DNA of 64,000 bases. It comes from Oscheius dolichura. Lineage: Eukaryota; Nematoda; Chromadorea; Rhabditida; Rhabditidae. A program made the translations under genes and the position numbers. Shown piece after piece: positions 1 to 12,461 of this stretch (its first letter is position 1; the number at the start of each line of letters is the position of its first letter). Location: NCBI GenBank assembly GCA_932521035.1, contig OW051492.1, forward strand, positions 8,370,001 through 8,434,000. Direction: 5' to 3'. A model generated the notes under the pieces. It was not told the DNA's origin and searched no databases. It saw nothing but the letters and a program-made list of their open reading frames with translations.

Positions 1-2612
1 GTCCTCTTGTCTTTTGCTCTTGGGTCTCTTCTCCGCTTTTTTTCTACTTAAATTGGGTTGTTGTTCTCCTCCTGTGATAAACAAATACCCAAGGAGTCGT
101 CCGTTGTTTTTGTCCTCCCGGAGAAGTGCTGCTTGCTCTCGCTTTAAACCATTTATCGGCGATTCACGCCTGCCTTTTTTGTTGTTCGAAGATGTTCTGG
201 GAAATGTGACTCGTTTTAGGAGAGGAGGGGAGGAGAGGAGGAGATCAGATCGGGGGAGAGGGCAGGGGAGGACACTGCTGGCTAGGGAGCAGAGTTTTTG
301 CGTTTGATCTTCCCGTTCTCTTGCTTTTCCTCTCTCTTTGAACTGGATTTGCGGACAAGGACGGCTTCTATTCATAGTTTCCAAAATTTCACCGCTACTG
401 GGTGCAAGGAGGCGCCATAATTTAGGAAAGGATATCCCATCCCTTCCAATTTTCAAAGCCCGGAACGTCTGGACCACCATCGCCCACCAAGGGGGATTCT
501 ATTCGAAATGACGAGTATTCCAGAGAGTACAGTAATCTCAAAAGACTCCTCGTGTTTCTGAGAGATCCAGTTGTGATGTCTAACGATGGAGGATCAAGGA
601 GAGGAGCAGGTATTCCCCATACCGTAAGTGGATACCGCCCCCTGTTGGCAGACTCTGTCTCGTTTGACTTTCCCTCGAACTCCCTATTTTGGAAAGAGTC
701 ACTCCTGGTTAAATTGAGCTATTGGCAACCTTACTAACGATTTGCACAATCATATCCTTGATCATCCCCAAGGGGCCCTTCAAGGGCCCCTCCAGAGTCC
801 GAAACTGGGCCACACATTCTCCTCTCCACCTTCCTCCAAAACTGGAGACAGTCGGATATCGAGGGAAATGACTTCAAGGTTTAAAAACTGGTTCGTGCCC
901 TAGCTTCCCTCTCCTCCCTGCTAGACAAGATGTTCCGTAACTTTTTAGATTAGAGAGAGACAGCTGCTCAATTTGACGACGAGATCATCATTTCACGTCC
1001 TTCCATAAAAAAGGAGATGGCCGACTATTTACTTTGAATAGTTCTCAGGTTTCCCGGGAGAGACAATCCCATTGAGGGGAAGTAGCATCCGGGGAGGAAA
1101 CGAGGGCCGGGCCATTTCCTCGTACCTCTTCTTCTCCTCTTCTCCCTGAGATCTTAGAAAATCTAACGGGATCCCCTTTTCAGGTCCAGCCAGGCGGGTC
1201 GAATCGCCGGTCTGTGGTGATAATCCTCTTGGCGGGAAAGGGGGAGATATCAAGGGGCTCATTCCACGGGGTGTTCTTCTCTCTCCTCCCGGCCGGCCAG
1301 CCGAGCATGCCCTCCTCTCCCGGCTGGCCGTTCTCTTCCATGAGGATGATGGTTAATCAAATGATCACTGACCACTAATGAGGTCGGGAATTTTCGCACG
1401 GGGAGGGGAGGCTCCTCCCCTCTCCATTTTCAATGGCTTTTTATTAAAATCTTAATCCAATCAGGGTCAAATTGTCCTCATCTTCATCCTCTTTTCCCTC
1501 ATTTTACCTCTTTTCCCATGTTTTTCGAAAGTGGCGCGTAGTCTGGCTCCGGGCCGGCATTGCTTGATTAGATCAGATTCCTCCACCCGTAAAGCCTCGG
1601 CAGTGAGGTTTTCTTATCACTTCTTCTAGAGGATGATTCTCTGCTTTCGAGACTATATGGGTGAGAAATCTCGAGCCGAGTCGAGCAGGAACTGGAAATT
1701 TGACCATTTTCTCCAATAGGACTACTTTAAAGGCCCGCAACTTTTAATGGAGACTAATAATTCCAGTTTTTATTTATCTACCATATAGTGGAGGCTTTCT
1801 TTTATTAGTCTACCAAATTTGAGCCTTTTAGAGCCCTTTGTATCTAATTCTACAGTAATCCAAAAGTGCCTATCCTTGGCGCGCCTTTTGTTTCTTCAAA
1901 AAACATCTACAGCTACGTGTTCGTCTCGTGTTCTCTCTTTTCTTGTCCAGAAATACTAATCCGCCCTTTGTTTTTTCCCTCCTGTTCTCGATATAGCCTC
2001 TTCTCTCGCCCTCGGCCTCTGTCGTGTGTGTCACCTAATTGAGCAACAAACACATCCTTTCGAGGAGGAGGCCAGCAGACGGCCGGCCGGAGGGACTGGG
2101 ATTAGGAGGTGTGGATCAAGGATCCCCCGACTCATCCCTTTTCTGGCTCTGTTTCCATTTTATGACGTTTTTTGATCCTTCTGATGTGAAAAAAATGGGG
2201 AAGGGATTCGGGGAGAAGACAAGAACCACGTAGGAGAGTCCGGGAGGAGAGAAGAAGTCGGGACGCAGCTGAGAGATTCTTCTCTGAGGATCATTCAGAG
2301 GAGGGCAGTCCTCTCCGATTTCCAAGAACGGAAAGCGGACATGATATTTCGGCCATTATACCCCCTTTCCCTAAAAACTAGCCATCTTCTTCCTCTTATG
2401 AAGGAACTGCAGTAGATTTTACTTTCTACACTGTTTGGTCCCGAAGCGACAATCCACAAGGGGCGATTTTACGATTTGAGCCTATCGAGGCTTTCCCTGG
2501 CCTACAGCACCTCTCTAACTTTTTGATAGTTCATTTAAAGGACTACAACTCAATTTTTTTTCTTTACAGTAGAAAAATTCTCGACTAACAAAAGTCAGTC
2601 CTCCGCGCGCAT

Positions 2613-2704
2613 GCACCCGTAAAATCTCGGCAGCAGTTCCTATTGTTCACAACTGATTCACAATTGCTTACATTCCCCCCGAGCTGCCGAGATTTTACGG
2701 GTGC
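2613..2704. repeat. Hairpin element, perfect 21-bp arms
   Basis: The left arm GCACCCGTAAAATCTCGGCA(G) and the right arm at 2684-2704 are perfect reverse complements around a spacer of about 50 bases. GC-rich flanks (CTCCGCGCGC before, GCGCGGGAG after) extend the pairing. It is the best-preserved copy of the dispersed family described in the findings. Confidence 0.85.
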
Positions 2705-5700
2705 GCGGGAGATCAGCGTCATTCACTCCTTTTTTTTGGGTATTTCAACAGGAATGTGAACTTTATTATATGGATAAAGGGCCGGTCTTCAGACATTGAA
2801 AGATTATTCCGGTCTTCTGAATTTCAAAAAAAGGAAGACGCTCCACCAAGCAGACGGCTGAAGTTTGACCATTTCTCGCCTGGCTCTCCTTCCTTCCCCC
2901 ATTTTCTGCAATCCGTTTACTTATTATTTGCTGTCTTCTCCTTTCTCAGATCATAGATTTGCAAATATTCACGAGGCGTACTCCCACGCCTTGAAATAGC
3001 ATCCAATAAGATGAAATTGGCACAATCACTGCTTCTGCTTCTCCCCGTCGTCGTTCTCGGATTATTTAATGACTCAGACTGAAAACAGGGAGGAGGGACA
3101 CTCTCATTTGGGAACACTCCTGGCTAGGGACCCCTTTCGAGTCGACGATGGACAGTTTTCATTAGCCGAGTTTTTGAAAAGGATACGTCAGCCTGACAGA
3201 AAAAAGACGTCGGCTAGGAGGGGAGCAACGCTCTCGAGAACCAAATTCAGTCTATAAAGCTACCTGCTCGCTTGATTTTTTCTTATTTTGAGCCATGCTA
3301 CAGTAATCACAAAAGTGGAAAGGCTTAGCGGAGTCTTTCAGCCTTCTGGCTAAATTCAAGCCACTAAATCTGCAAGATTTATATCTTTTTTTACCGGTTC
3401 GAATCCTTGTCTCCATAGCTTTCAAAATGTTTGATTAAAAACCTAGGAGTCCGCGTCGTATGCCCAATTGAAAGGGCGCTTTGCCAAGTGGATAAACGAA
3501 AATCCCTTACGACACCTTCCAACGGGGCCCTGTGGAGCTAGACCCAACCAAGGGTTACAAAATTTATACCACGAGAAAGAGCACAAAAAACTGTCCTAGA
3601 AGACCTATTTCCTGTTTCCACTGCTCTTTTCGTCTGGCCCTTACAAGCCATGCCTCCTAGGCGGTGCGAAAACCCCATTTTCCATGCCGCCGTGACGGGA
3701 TGTGGAGGACAGTTTCCAGATAAGAAGTGATAGGTTTAAGACAGTTTTTCATGCTCTTTCGAATGACTCCAAACTTGGGCAATGTGCTGCTTTCTGTGTT
3801 TCGCCGGAGACGATGAAATTGTCCGCTTTGTAATAGAGACGAGCCCCCCTCCTCCCCACCCCCTTCTCCTCCTCCCCCACTCCTCCCAACGGTTTCTAAT
3901 CATCCTCCACTAGCTGGTTGTCCCTCTCCCCTTTTTATTAAAAAGTAATTACCTGGCCCGGAAATTGGATAGTTCTCTCGTCATCATCGGGCGGTTTTTG
4001 TTGCCAGGAGGAGTCGGGGGATGGGACGAGGCGGGCGGCAGACGCCTCTCTCTCTCTCCCTTCCTAGTTCCTTCCAATTTCTAATTTCTTAGATGAGAAA
4101 GGTTCATATCTGCCGCTTCAGTCTCTCTCAATTAAACAGCTTATATTTGTTTTTCGAGAATTCACGAGGTCTGCCGCCGCAATACTTCCAAGAGAGCGTC
4201 TCATCTGCCCTTTCCTCTTATTTTGATCAGAACTTTCGTCATTTTTTTCTTTAAAATACACGTACCTTTAATTTATTTTCGAGCTATACATTGGATTACT
4301 GTAGCCGAACTTTGCCTGGTCAAAAAACCTGTTGACCCTTTAGGGAGGATCCTTGAACTAGGCGCGCGTCGTCCCCCGATCCTCCCCGGCACATCTGGCC
4401 CGTTTTCAGTGGATTGTTCCGGGTTACAATGTAAAGAACTGTACCCGCTTTTCCTATGGGGCCCTTAGAACAAAAATGAATATTTATACAGTAATCTTGA
4501 ACCAGGAAGCGAGAAAATTGAAGGTCTAGGAGCGGCAATCTCAAAAGGTCGTGTCCTTTCGGTTGGAAACGTGGCATCCCTCCTATAACCACTATTTCCC
4601 CTCCATAAATTGATTACAAATACTCCATTTGATATCTACTTGCCACTAATTTAAGGCACCTTCTTTTAAACACAAATTATGAGTTTCTATAGGGCGAGCA
4701 CGGGACCAAGACGCATCCTTTCTCTCTTTTAGCCAAAAAAATCCGTTTTTCTCGCGATTTTCACATTCATTTCCGAAATTAAATATACCACCGTGATCAG
4801 GAGAAAAGGGCGGATTTTTGAAGTCTAAATTCCCAACAAATAATACAAAAGGAAGAGAAGATCTCTGCCCTAGAATGGCCTATTATTAATACGGCTCTCC
4901 TCTCATCTCTCCTCACCTCACCTCGGCTAATTCTCGTCTCTTCACCCTCCTGGAACTCATCATTCCAAGCATTCATCTGCCTCGTCCCATTCCCATTATC
5001 CTCTGACTACTGATAGACTGATTATTAGCCGTCGTCCTCCTCGTCCTCCCCGTCCTCCCCGGCCCTCCTCGCCGTACATGACGCCTTCCTCTGGGCCGTT
5101 CCCAATTTCCTCGCGGCTTCCTCTCTCCCATCCCATGTCATTCCGACATCTGGCTGCCGTGGGGAATGTAATCGCTCTCTTCTCCGGCTCCCACCTGGAT
5201 CACAACCTTTTATTTTACACTCTTTCTTACTCACTCATATTAATAATTCCCCCGGAGGGGAGAAGTCGTGTTGTCCCCCCGAAATCAGAAACCACTCCTC
5301 TCCCTGGCCTCTACCTCAAATAAACCACGACGGTGGACACGAAGAGATCTCATTTTACATTTCACATTGCAGGAGAACACACACACATTTTCCACTCCTC
5401 ATCTTTGGTTTCATTCTATCCTTTCATCATGGTCACTCTTCTTATAGTAGAGGAGGGGTGTTTGATGAAGGTAATCAGGGAGAGGGACTGCCAATGAGGG
5501 GCGAGGAGAATGAGACAGAGCAGGGGTTTCGTCACAGTTCTGTTGCTTGTACTCCCTTTTTCTGCAAGGCGATTACCCTCTTTAGCTTTATTTAGCCATA
5601 GGCGAAATAAATGTTTGCAAATTGGGACAAGCCCGAGCCGCTTTCTTGGATCTCCCGTGAATTTAGAACTCGCGAGCCTTTCCACCCTTCTATTCTATTG

Positions 5701-6509
5701 TTTGGCTAATAGCTAACGTTATAATAATAAAAAAACAAGGTCGGTAAAGAAACAAATTGGTTCGCAGATTTAAAAATCCAGTTTAAAAAGCAGCAGTCCC
5801 TGGAGGAGGACAGCAGGGGGCCAGTCCACCTCACAGTGGTTCTTAGGGGAATCTGGCGGGATTTTAGACTTCGAGAAGCCTTTTTGGGTGGGAGAACGGC
5901 TTCCAAAAGTCTTGCAGCTCCAGCTTGGCGCACTTTATCCTGACATATCCATTGAATTCCACGACACTTCGAGGCTTTTCCTCATAGACCTTGAAATATC
6001 TCGAGTTTTGGTACAAGATGACCCTTCCACAGTCGAGCGGCACCATTTCCTCCTCTCTTATGCTCCGCGTCCCTCCGTTTTTATCTCTCCTTCTTCTATC
6101 TTCTATGTTTCTTTGTTGCCACTGCTCTCCCCTCCCCCGGCCACTGCTCTTCTCAACTTTTGTTGCTCTCTTCTCCTCTCCTCCACGCTTCTTCCATCCA
6201 TCTCTTTCCAAAAACCACAACACCACATAGCAGTAGTAATAATAACAATAATATAATTTCTCTAATACAAAATATGCTCTCCCGTCCCACGCGCCAAAGA
6301 TCTCTCCCTCTCTTCCAATGCCATCTTTTCAGAATCTCCTCCTCCTACCATCAGCAGTCACCCTTGTTTGTCTGTTGTCAGACGACGACGGTGAGGAGGA
6401 GATCTCTCGTGGTGATTTTAATTGGAGTCAACCTTCCTAGTTCTTCAAATTTTCAACTTTTTCTTCTCTTTTGCCTCTCTCTGTACCGGCCCTAATTTCT
6501 CCATATCCT

Positions 6510-6845
6510 GCACCCATAAGGCCTCGGCAGCAGGTAATCAGGCGCTCAATCCCCTATCACCTTTAGATTACCGTAGAATTTGATTAGAACGACCTCAAGA
6601 GCTAAAACTTGACCAATTTATAGATCAACACCTCGTCACATGGGAAATTAACAAAATCGAAAAGAAATGGTCAAAATCAGTAATTGGCCGCCTCTAAAGG
6701 GAGCCGCTTGGTTAACAGCCACATTTCGACTCTCGTCCTAGTTTTTCCACTATTTCCGCGTCCATGCGATCTCGTCGGCAAAGAGTTATAAGGATGTGAT
6801 TTGTTGAAAAGGAAGAAATGCCGGCTGCCGAGGTTATACGGGTGC
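6510..6845. repeat. Long hairpin-family element (336 bp)
   Basis: It carries the same arms as the short elements (left GCACCCATAAGGCCTCGGCA, right ending CGAGGTTATACGGGTGC) but about 290 bases apart. The interior shows no coding signal. It could be a full-length relative of the 86-92 bp copies, or two neighbouring copies that lost their inner arms. Confidence 0.65.
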
Positions 6846-8115
6846 GAAATTCCGTCTAATTGAGGTGGACTAACATTTCGGACCGGGAAATGGAGACAGT
6901 CGATTATTTTGCCTATAAATTGATTTAAAATGACTTATCCAACATTAATAGACTTTGATAACTCTAAAAATAAAATTAAAAGATTTCTGCCCCGTGTTTA
7001 GGACAGTTATTTGTTTGTGCTTCTAATGGCCGGTTGTAGTGATCCTCCCGCGCTGGCGGGGAGAAGGCAATTGGGCTTAGGAAGAAGTTTTATAGCCGGT
7101 GTGGTCTGAATGTTTTCGTTGCTCTCTCTGCTCTTTTAAAAACAAATCATCTTCCCCAGTAGACTTCATATTTTCCCAGTAAAAGGGGCAGAAATCGCGC
7201 TTTCCTCTCCCCGGTCCCTTCCCGATCGTGTCTCCCCTTTAGAATATCCATTTCCTCTCGTTTTTCTCGGATAGATTTTTGACACACCACAAACAGGGGG
7301 CTGTTCCCCTCCCTCCCTCTCTGCCCACATTGTAATCTTTTCATACCGGAGGTCCTTTCCCTTGCCGCGTATCGCGTACAATCTCGCCCCTATCGTAAAG
7401 ATTCTATTTCCGGCCGGGGTGTTAAAGAGCGGAGAAAAACAACCTTCTAAACTTTTCGTATTTAAAAAACGGTCCGCTTTCTTGTAGTGCTTTTTGGAGT
7501 AGACCCGTCGGCTCCCTCGGGGGGAGTTCAAAGCTCAAGCTCATGGCAGGCGACTTCTACTCTCATTCCTTTGATTGACAATCACCTACGCCGAAACTTA
7601 ACGTTTTAAATGAAAAAAAAGAGGTCAATTAAAGAGAAACATTGGCTCAACTATTCAAAATTCCGCAAGACAAGGAAGCGGCAGTCTCTGGAGAAGGACA
7701 ACAGTGGCAAGTTGCCGCAATACCGTGGAACTTGGGGAGCCCCGGGGATTTTGGGTCTCTGAGGAGCTTTTTTATGCCCTGGAAAGGCTTCCTAATAAAC
7801 CCTAAACCGTCCAATCAATGTCTGCTTCTCCTTACAGGTCCATTGAATCGGCTTCCGGTCTCTGTAATCATCTACTAGGCGCCCTTTCTTCGGAAGGCCT
7901 TCTCTTATCCTCCGTTCTATTTATCCAAGTCTTCCTCTCTCCAGCCTCTGATTTCTTCCAAACTCCATCCATCCCCTTTCCTTTTTCCCACATCTTCTCC
8001 TGTTGTTCTATAATAGAGACTTCAATTTCCCCTTCCTCCTCTCTTATCCTCCACAACTTCTCTTCCTTTCAGTTATGCCTTATTAGAGGGAGAAGACGAA
8101 GAAAAGACTCCCGAA

Positions 8116-11100
8116 ATGGAATACGAATACGATGATCCGAATGCCAATTTGTCTGATCAAGACTATGAGGTGGGTTTTCGAGATTTAGAGGGGTTAAAGG
8201 ACTCTTCGAGAGGATACGGTAGATACTGTAACGTCCCCCCTTTCAGCAACTGGTGATCGAAATCCTCTACCCGAACGGCGTCGAGCTGTTCTTCGTCGTC
8301 ATCCTCCTTTCGATGATGTTGATCGGAGTCATTGGCAATACCCTCGTGGTTACGGTAGTCGTCTCAAAACGATCCATGGTAAGCTATCCCCATTCCAAGG
8401 GAGAGATCGTCATGTTTACCCCGAAGGTTTTGTTCTCTGACACGTTGTTTGTCTCCCGCCGCCAAAGTTAGAGATCCCAAGTAGAAATTATTAAAATCAC
8501 TACGGGGTGACCACTTTTGGCAGGGGGGTGCTTTTTGGTCGTGGAAGAGAGCCGTCGCCCAATGGACTTGGTCATTGAGCAGCGGGTTCGGTTACTCTAC
8601 TTCTCGAGGTAAGGGAAATGGGGAAGAAACGGATTAAATTAGCTACGGGATGAAAAAATACAGAAAAATACTGTAATCTTCCATTTTGAGGGCCCTTTCT
8701 GGGAACGCTATCCGTGTCACCACACCCGTACGATCTCGGCAGCAAGTCCCCTTTTGTTCAACGCAGCTCTTCCATCCTTTATTTTATCCTGCCGAGAATT
8801 TACAGGTGCTTAAAAGCCCGGCATTACAAAAGGCGGCCATCTTCCGGGTTCCTCTTCCCCGTTGACCAATAGGAATACTTTCGTCATTCGAATTCTCATT
8901 TATTTTTGCTCGTCTCTCTCTCTTTTTTTTTAATTATGGGGGCTGTTTTACTCAGATTGGATAGAGATCCGCCACCGGCGCCGTTGCAAAAGTGCAGGGA
9001 GGGAGTGGGGTTTGACTAATCATTCATTATCTCATAATTGGCTTGGCTCATGGATAGAGGGAGATTCCCCTTATGAAAATATCAAATATGAGAGCCTTTT
9101 GCCCCCGGCTTCCCTTTACCCAAATTAACTCCCCAGACTGGGAATTCTATCTTTGAGAAAGAGGGGAAATTGACCGGACCCCGGGCCGTATCCTGATGAC
9201 GTAAACAAACAACGGACCGGGGGAGGGAGGGTGGATGACGAGGGAGGGAAGTTCTAACAGGGGAGAGGGACCGTAATTTGGACAGAAAAGTCCGGGAGAA
9301 TTTGATCCAAGCACCTTTTTATAGTAAAAGTCGATGTGTGACCGACGCTTTTTTTTGAGCTTGGTTTTCGAGAGTAGGCTCGAACCGATAATTTTTGCTG
9401 AGTCGAACGGCATTAGAATTTTTAGAATTTTTCGAAAGTGAGGGAGTGAGGAGGAAGTGAGCTTTCAAATTTCGAAAATGGCAATAACGTTTTTTGAGCT
9501 AGCGCGATGGGAGTAGTGTCATTCAATGGCGCTTCTTGGAGTATTGGCGGTTTATTTTTTGCTAAGCTCTGGCGCGTAACAGTGACGAATCGACAGCACT
9601 TTACCAAAGTTAAGCCTTTTCCTATAAGCGGCCTGCTTCGGTCAGCCAATTGTCAAAAATGGTTTCGCTTTTCGTTTTGTCAAATCCGGATATTGACCCG
9701 ACTTTGAAGGAAGAACTTTGGTCAACACACAACAGGGGCGTCCGAAAAATAAAACCGGGCTCTTCTAGTCAATGATATTTTATGTATTCAGTGGAGTACG
9801 ATGAACATCTTCCTGACAAATCTGGCGGTGGCCGACCTCCTGATCCTGTTGTTCTGTCTGCCGCCGACCGTTCTCAACGACGTGACCAAGACCTTCTGGC
9901 TGAGTCAGCCCTTCTGCAAGAGTATGATATTTGCCCAGGTTGGCTCCTTTTCTTCTCAGAATTCAGCCCCCTTATACCGTAAACAAACTTGTTTGTCTGA
10001 TTTTAATTTCCCCACTTAAAAAGGGGGAAGGCTACCGGGGTTAATTGCCCCCCACCCAGAGAGGGATCCTTGACTAAAGGAAGCCGGACTAATTGGCTGG
10101 GGGTCGTTGGACTATTTGTGTGATAGAAGGTGGTCCGGGGAGGGCTTCATTTCCGATATTCACACTAATGACGACCGAAAATTTAGGCCCGAGGGGGGAC
10201 AGGTTGTGGAGGATGGATTACCGTACATTTTTCAGGGTCATTTGTGCGTATTTTACGTCTCATCTAGCGTTTTCCGAATTTTCTCTACCAAAAAATCTAG
10301 CAAACTAACTCGGTATAGGCTTAAAAAATTTGCCGTTTTCGCCTGATCACGATGATCTATTTATTTTTGCATATGGACGTCGGAATCACGAGAAAATTGC
10401 ATTTTTATCCCAAAGTTGTCAATGCATTCCATTTCTATGATCATAATCGTTGCGGGACCCATGAAAGGTCCTGCAACGATCATGATCATTTTTTCGCTTT
10501 TAACCGTTTTCGACCGGATTTTGATCATAAATGTGTATTTTTCTCGTGATACAGGCGTCCATATGCAAAAATAAATATACCATCGTGATCAGGAGAAAAC
10601 GGCGAATTTTTTAAGCTCAAGTTGTTTTAGATCCCTGACAGTTCCTTTAAAACAGAAAGTACATCAAAAATCTTCCAGAATACGTCAGTTTACGTGTCAA
10701 TTCTATCCCTTGTGGCCATAACCTTCGAGAGGTGGAGAGCCGTTACCAGTCCCTTGGAAGTGACCCAGGTGAGATTCTCCCTCTAGGAAGACAATAAAAT
10801 CCCTAATTTTCAGATAAAAAGGCATCCAACACCGGTAATCGTCGCCTGTACCTGGCTCACTGCCCTCCTCTTCTCCTCCCCCGAGCCGTTGACCCTCCAA
10901 CTCCAGCCGGCTGCTTTCAATCGCCAGAATTTTAGTACTACTGTAAGTTCTGCTTTTTTCGGTATTTTTAACAGCCAATTTCAGTGGGGAACTCAGTGTA
11001 AAGAGACGTGGTCGCGGGACTTTCAACGATGGTATACGGTAGTGCAGATTATCTTCAGCTATCTGCTCCCGTTGGGATTAATCATCTATATGTGCCTGCA

Positions 11101-11697
11101 AATGACGAAAACGCTGAAATATTGCCAGCTGAGACAGTTAGTTTTGAGATTTCCTTGTTGGCTTGATCCCCTCCCTCCGAAAAGTCTTGCTGGCCCCCAT
11201 TTATCGCCCTAGACGGTCCTTTGTATGGGAAGAGAGAAATAAGCCTGTTGTTTTCAGATTAGGAGAGCGCCAGGTGGCCAACCGTCGGAAGGCCATCCGT
11301 ATGCTGTTCGCTGTTATTTTGGTCTTCGCCCTGAGCTACCTGCCCGTCCATATGTACAACATCGCGAGTGCCTTCGATTGGCTGACCCCGGACAATACCG
11401 AGGACTATGACATGAACCTCATAGCTATAAGGAAACTCCTGCCGCGGGTCTTCAGCTACAGTTCCAGCTGTTTGAACCCGATCTTGTATAATTTTATGTG
11501 CGGTAAGGGTCTTGGCTGGAAAAATTGAGGAAGTATACATTTTAGGGCGATTTAGAGCAGCCTTTGCTCGAGTTGTCTGCTGTGTGCCGAGCGGGGCCAG
11601 TATGAAGAAGAGGGTCAGTATGACGTGTGAAGGGAAGATCTCTCCCTCCGGCATCGAACGGAGACGACTACATTCTATCAATGTTCTCAGTGAATGA
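8116..11697 (+). CDS. Orexin/allatotropin-type neuropeptide GPCR
   Basis: Class A seven-helix receptor, 366 aa, expected at the plasma membrane of neurons or target tissue. Exons: 8116-8169, 8247-8378, 9792-9938, 10679-10768, 10814-10942, 10985-11136, 11258-11502, 11546-11697; all GT-AG and in phase. Visible features are a GN motif in TM1, NLAVADLL in TM2 (Asp77), extracellular Cys104 and Cys189 for the loop disulphide, ERW (128-130) in place of DRY, SYLPVH in TM6 in place of CWxP, NPILY (308-312) in TM7, and a basic Cys-containing tail. The string CLPPTVLNDVTKTFW after TM2 and the N-terminal DYEQLVIEILYP resemble orexin/allatotropin receptors more than CCK receptors; this is from memory of the families, not a search. 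The ATG was chosen because it follows a strong acceptor by 44 bases. AATAAA lies at 11758. The ligand is unknown. Confidence 0.85.
8723..8808. repeat. Hairpin element in receptor intron 2
   Basis: Left arm CACCCGTACGATCTCGGCAG and right arm CTGCCGAGAATTTACAGGTG, 86 bp overall, with a few arm mismatches. It lies in the intron between receptor exons 2 and 3. Confidence 0.75.
10319..10616. repeat. Near-complete 300-bp palindrome in receptor intron 3
   Basis: The two halves, each about 150 bases, are near-perfect reverse complements. The outer arms run GCTTAAAAAATTTGCCGTTT against its complement at 10597-10616, and the centre is CGTTGCGGGACCC / GGTCCTGCAACG. No coding sequence is seen. It resembles a fold-back or MITE-type element. 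A shorter related palindrome is at about 4736-4820. Confidence 0.8.
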
Positions 11698-11942
11698 AGA
11701 GGAGGAGGAGACGGGTACTTGCTTACGACGATATTATCATGTATCTATCGGGTATAAATAAAGCATTTCATATAGAGTTAAACTGTAGGGAAAGGGGAAA
11801 ACAACCCAAAGGAAGGAATAGCCGACGCTCTGTGAAAGACTCTGTGGAGAGGACGGGGGACCAATCCCAGGGTCAGGGAGATCGGATGGCCGAGTACTTC
11901 CCCGGGCAGATCTTGGAACAGGACACTGGTGACCACCAATTC

Positions 11943-12212
11943 CTATTTGAAAAAGAGGAACGGGTGCTGCCCCTCGGCGTCTGCCAGTCCGACGGCCAAG
12001 TGGGCGGCTTTCAAGTCACGGTGCAAGTAGCCGGCCTGGTGAAGGCTGTTCATTCGGTGCAGTACCTCCAGTGCAATGTGATACGCCGTGTGGATAGTGA
12101 AGTCTCCCTGACATCCTAGATTTTGAGCCATTAGAAGGCAGACGACGTGTCGTCCGACATCATTGGTCGAGACGACTCCTGGCCGGGAGCGAGAGATTGC
12201 GCACCACCACAC
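11943..12212 (-). pseudogene. CK1/TTBK-family kinase fragment
   Basis: An open segment on the minus strand contains the middle of a protein-kinase catalytic domain. The string VCLLMAQNLG fits the hinge, then comes the helix EVLHRMNSLHQAGYLHRDLK with the catalytic Asp and Lys, followed by AAHLAVG where CK1-type worm kinases usually have PSNFAIG. The metal-binding Asn position is therefore His. It ends at a stop right after LFFK, before any DFG segment. No glycine loop, DFG or C-lobe could be found on either side. It lies just downstream of the nuclear receptor on the same strand. It is either a decayed retained fragment or one exon of a gene whose other exons I cannot see. Confidence 0.5.
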
Positions 12213-12461
12213 CCGAAGATTGTCTTTACTCGTCTTCGAGCTCTACAGTAATCCAGAATCAGAATAGTTTAAAATGTCAACAATTTATATGGAATGTACA
12301 CGTGTATTCATTTGAACGGGGTTCAGATACAGATCAGATATCGGAATATATTATTTTTTGAGAACTAGAAGTGAACTAACATGAGATACGGGCGGGCGCG
12401 GTGGGTACAGGGCAACTAACCGGGAAGATAACCGAGAATATCCGGAGAGAGAGATTTCTAT

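Larger units (their letters stand above)
1..8071. other. Long spacer with no recognisable gene
   Basis: No open frame here shows a protein family, consistent codon use or a chain of in-phase splice sites. It holds the hairpin elements at 2613-2704 and 6510-6845, a solo half-arm near 1586-1605, a short palindrome near 4736-4820 and pyrimidine-rich tracts (around 3840-3900 and 5030-5070). Part of it may be 5' UTR, promoter or a first noncoding exon of the receptor gene that follows; a strong splice acceptor lies at about 8071. Confidence 0.5.

Noticed and set aside
3355-3410. GGTTCGAATCC resembling a tRNA T-loop
   Set aside because: No acceptor stem, anticodon arm or A box could be fitted around it.
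5864-6256. Two opposing frames of about 120 codons
   Set aside because: Partly protein-like (YQNSRYFKVYEEKPRSVVEF on the minus strand) but with low-complexity ends, no splice partners and no family; left unannotated.
8116-11697. Assignment of the receptor as the NLP-12 (CKR) receptor
   Set aside because: Sequence around TM2, TM3 and loop 2 looks more like orexin/allatotropin receptors; proximity to nlp-12 is not evidence of pairing.
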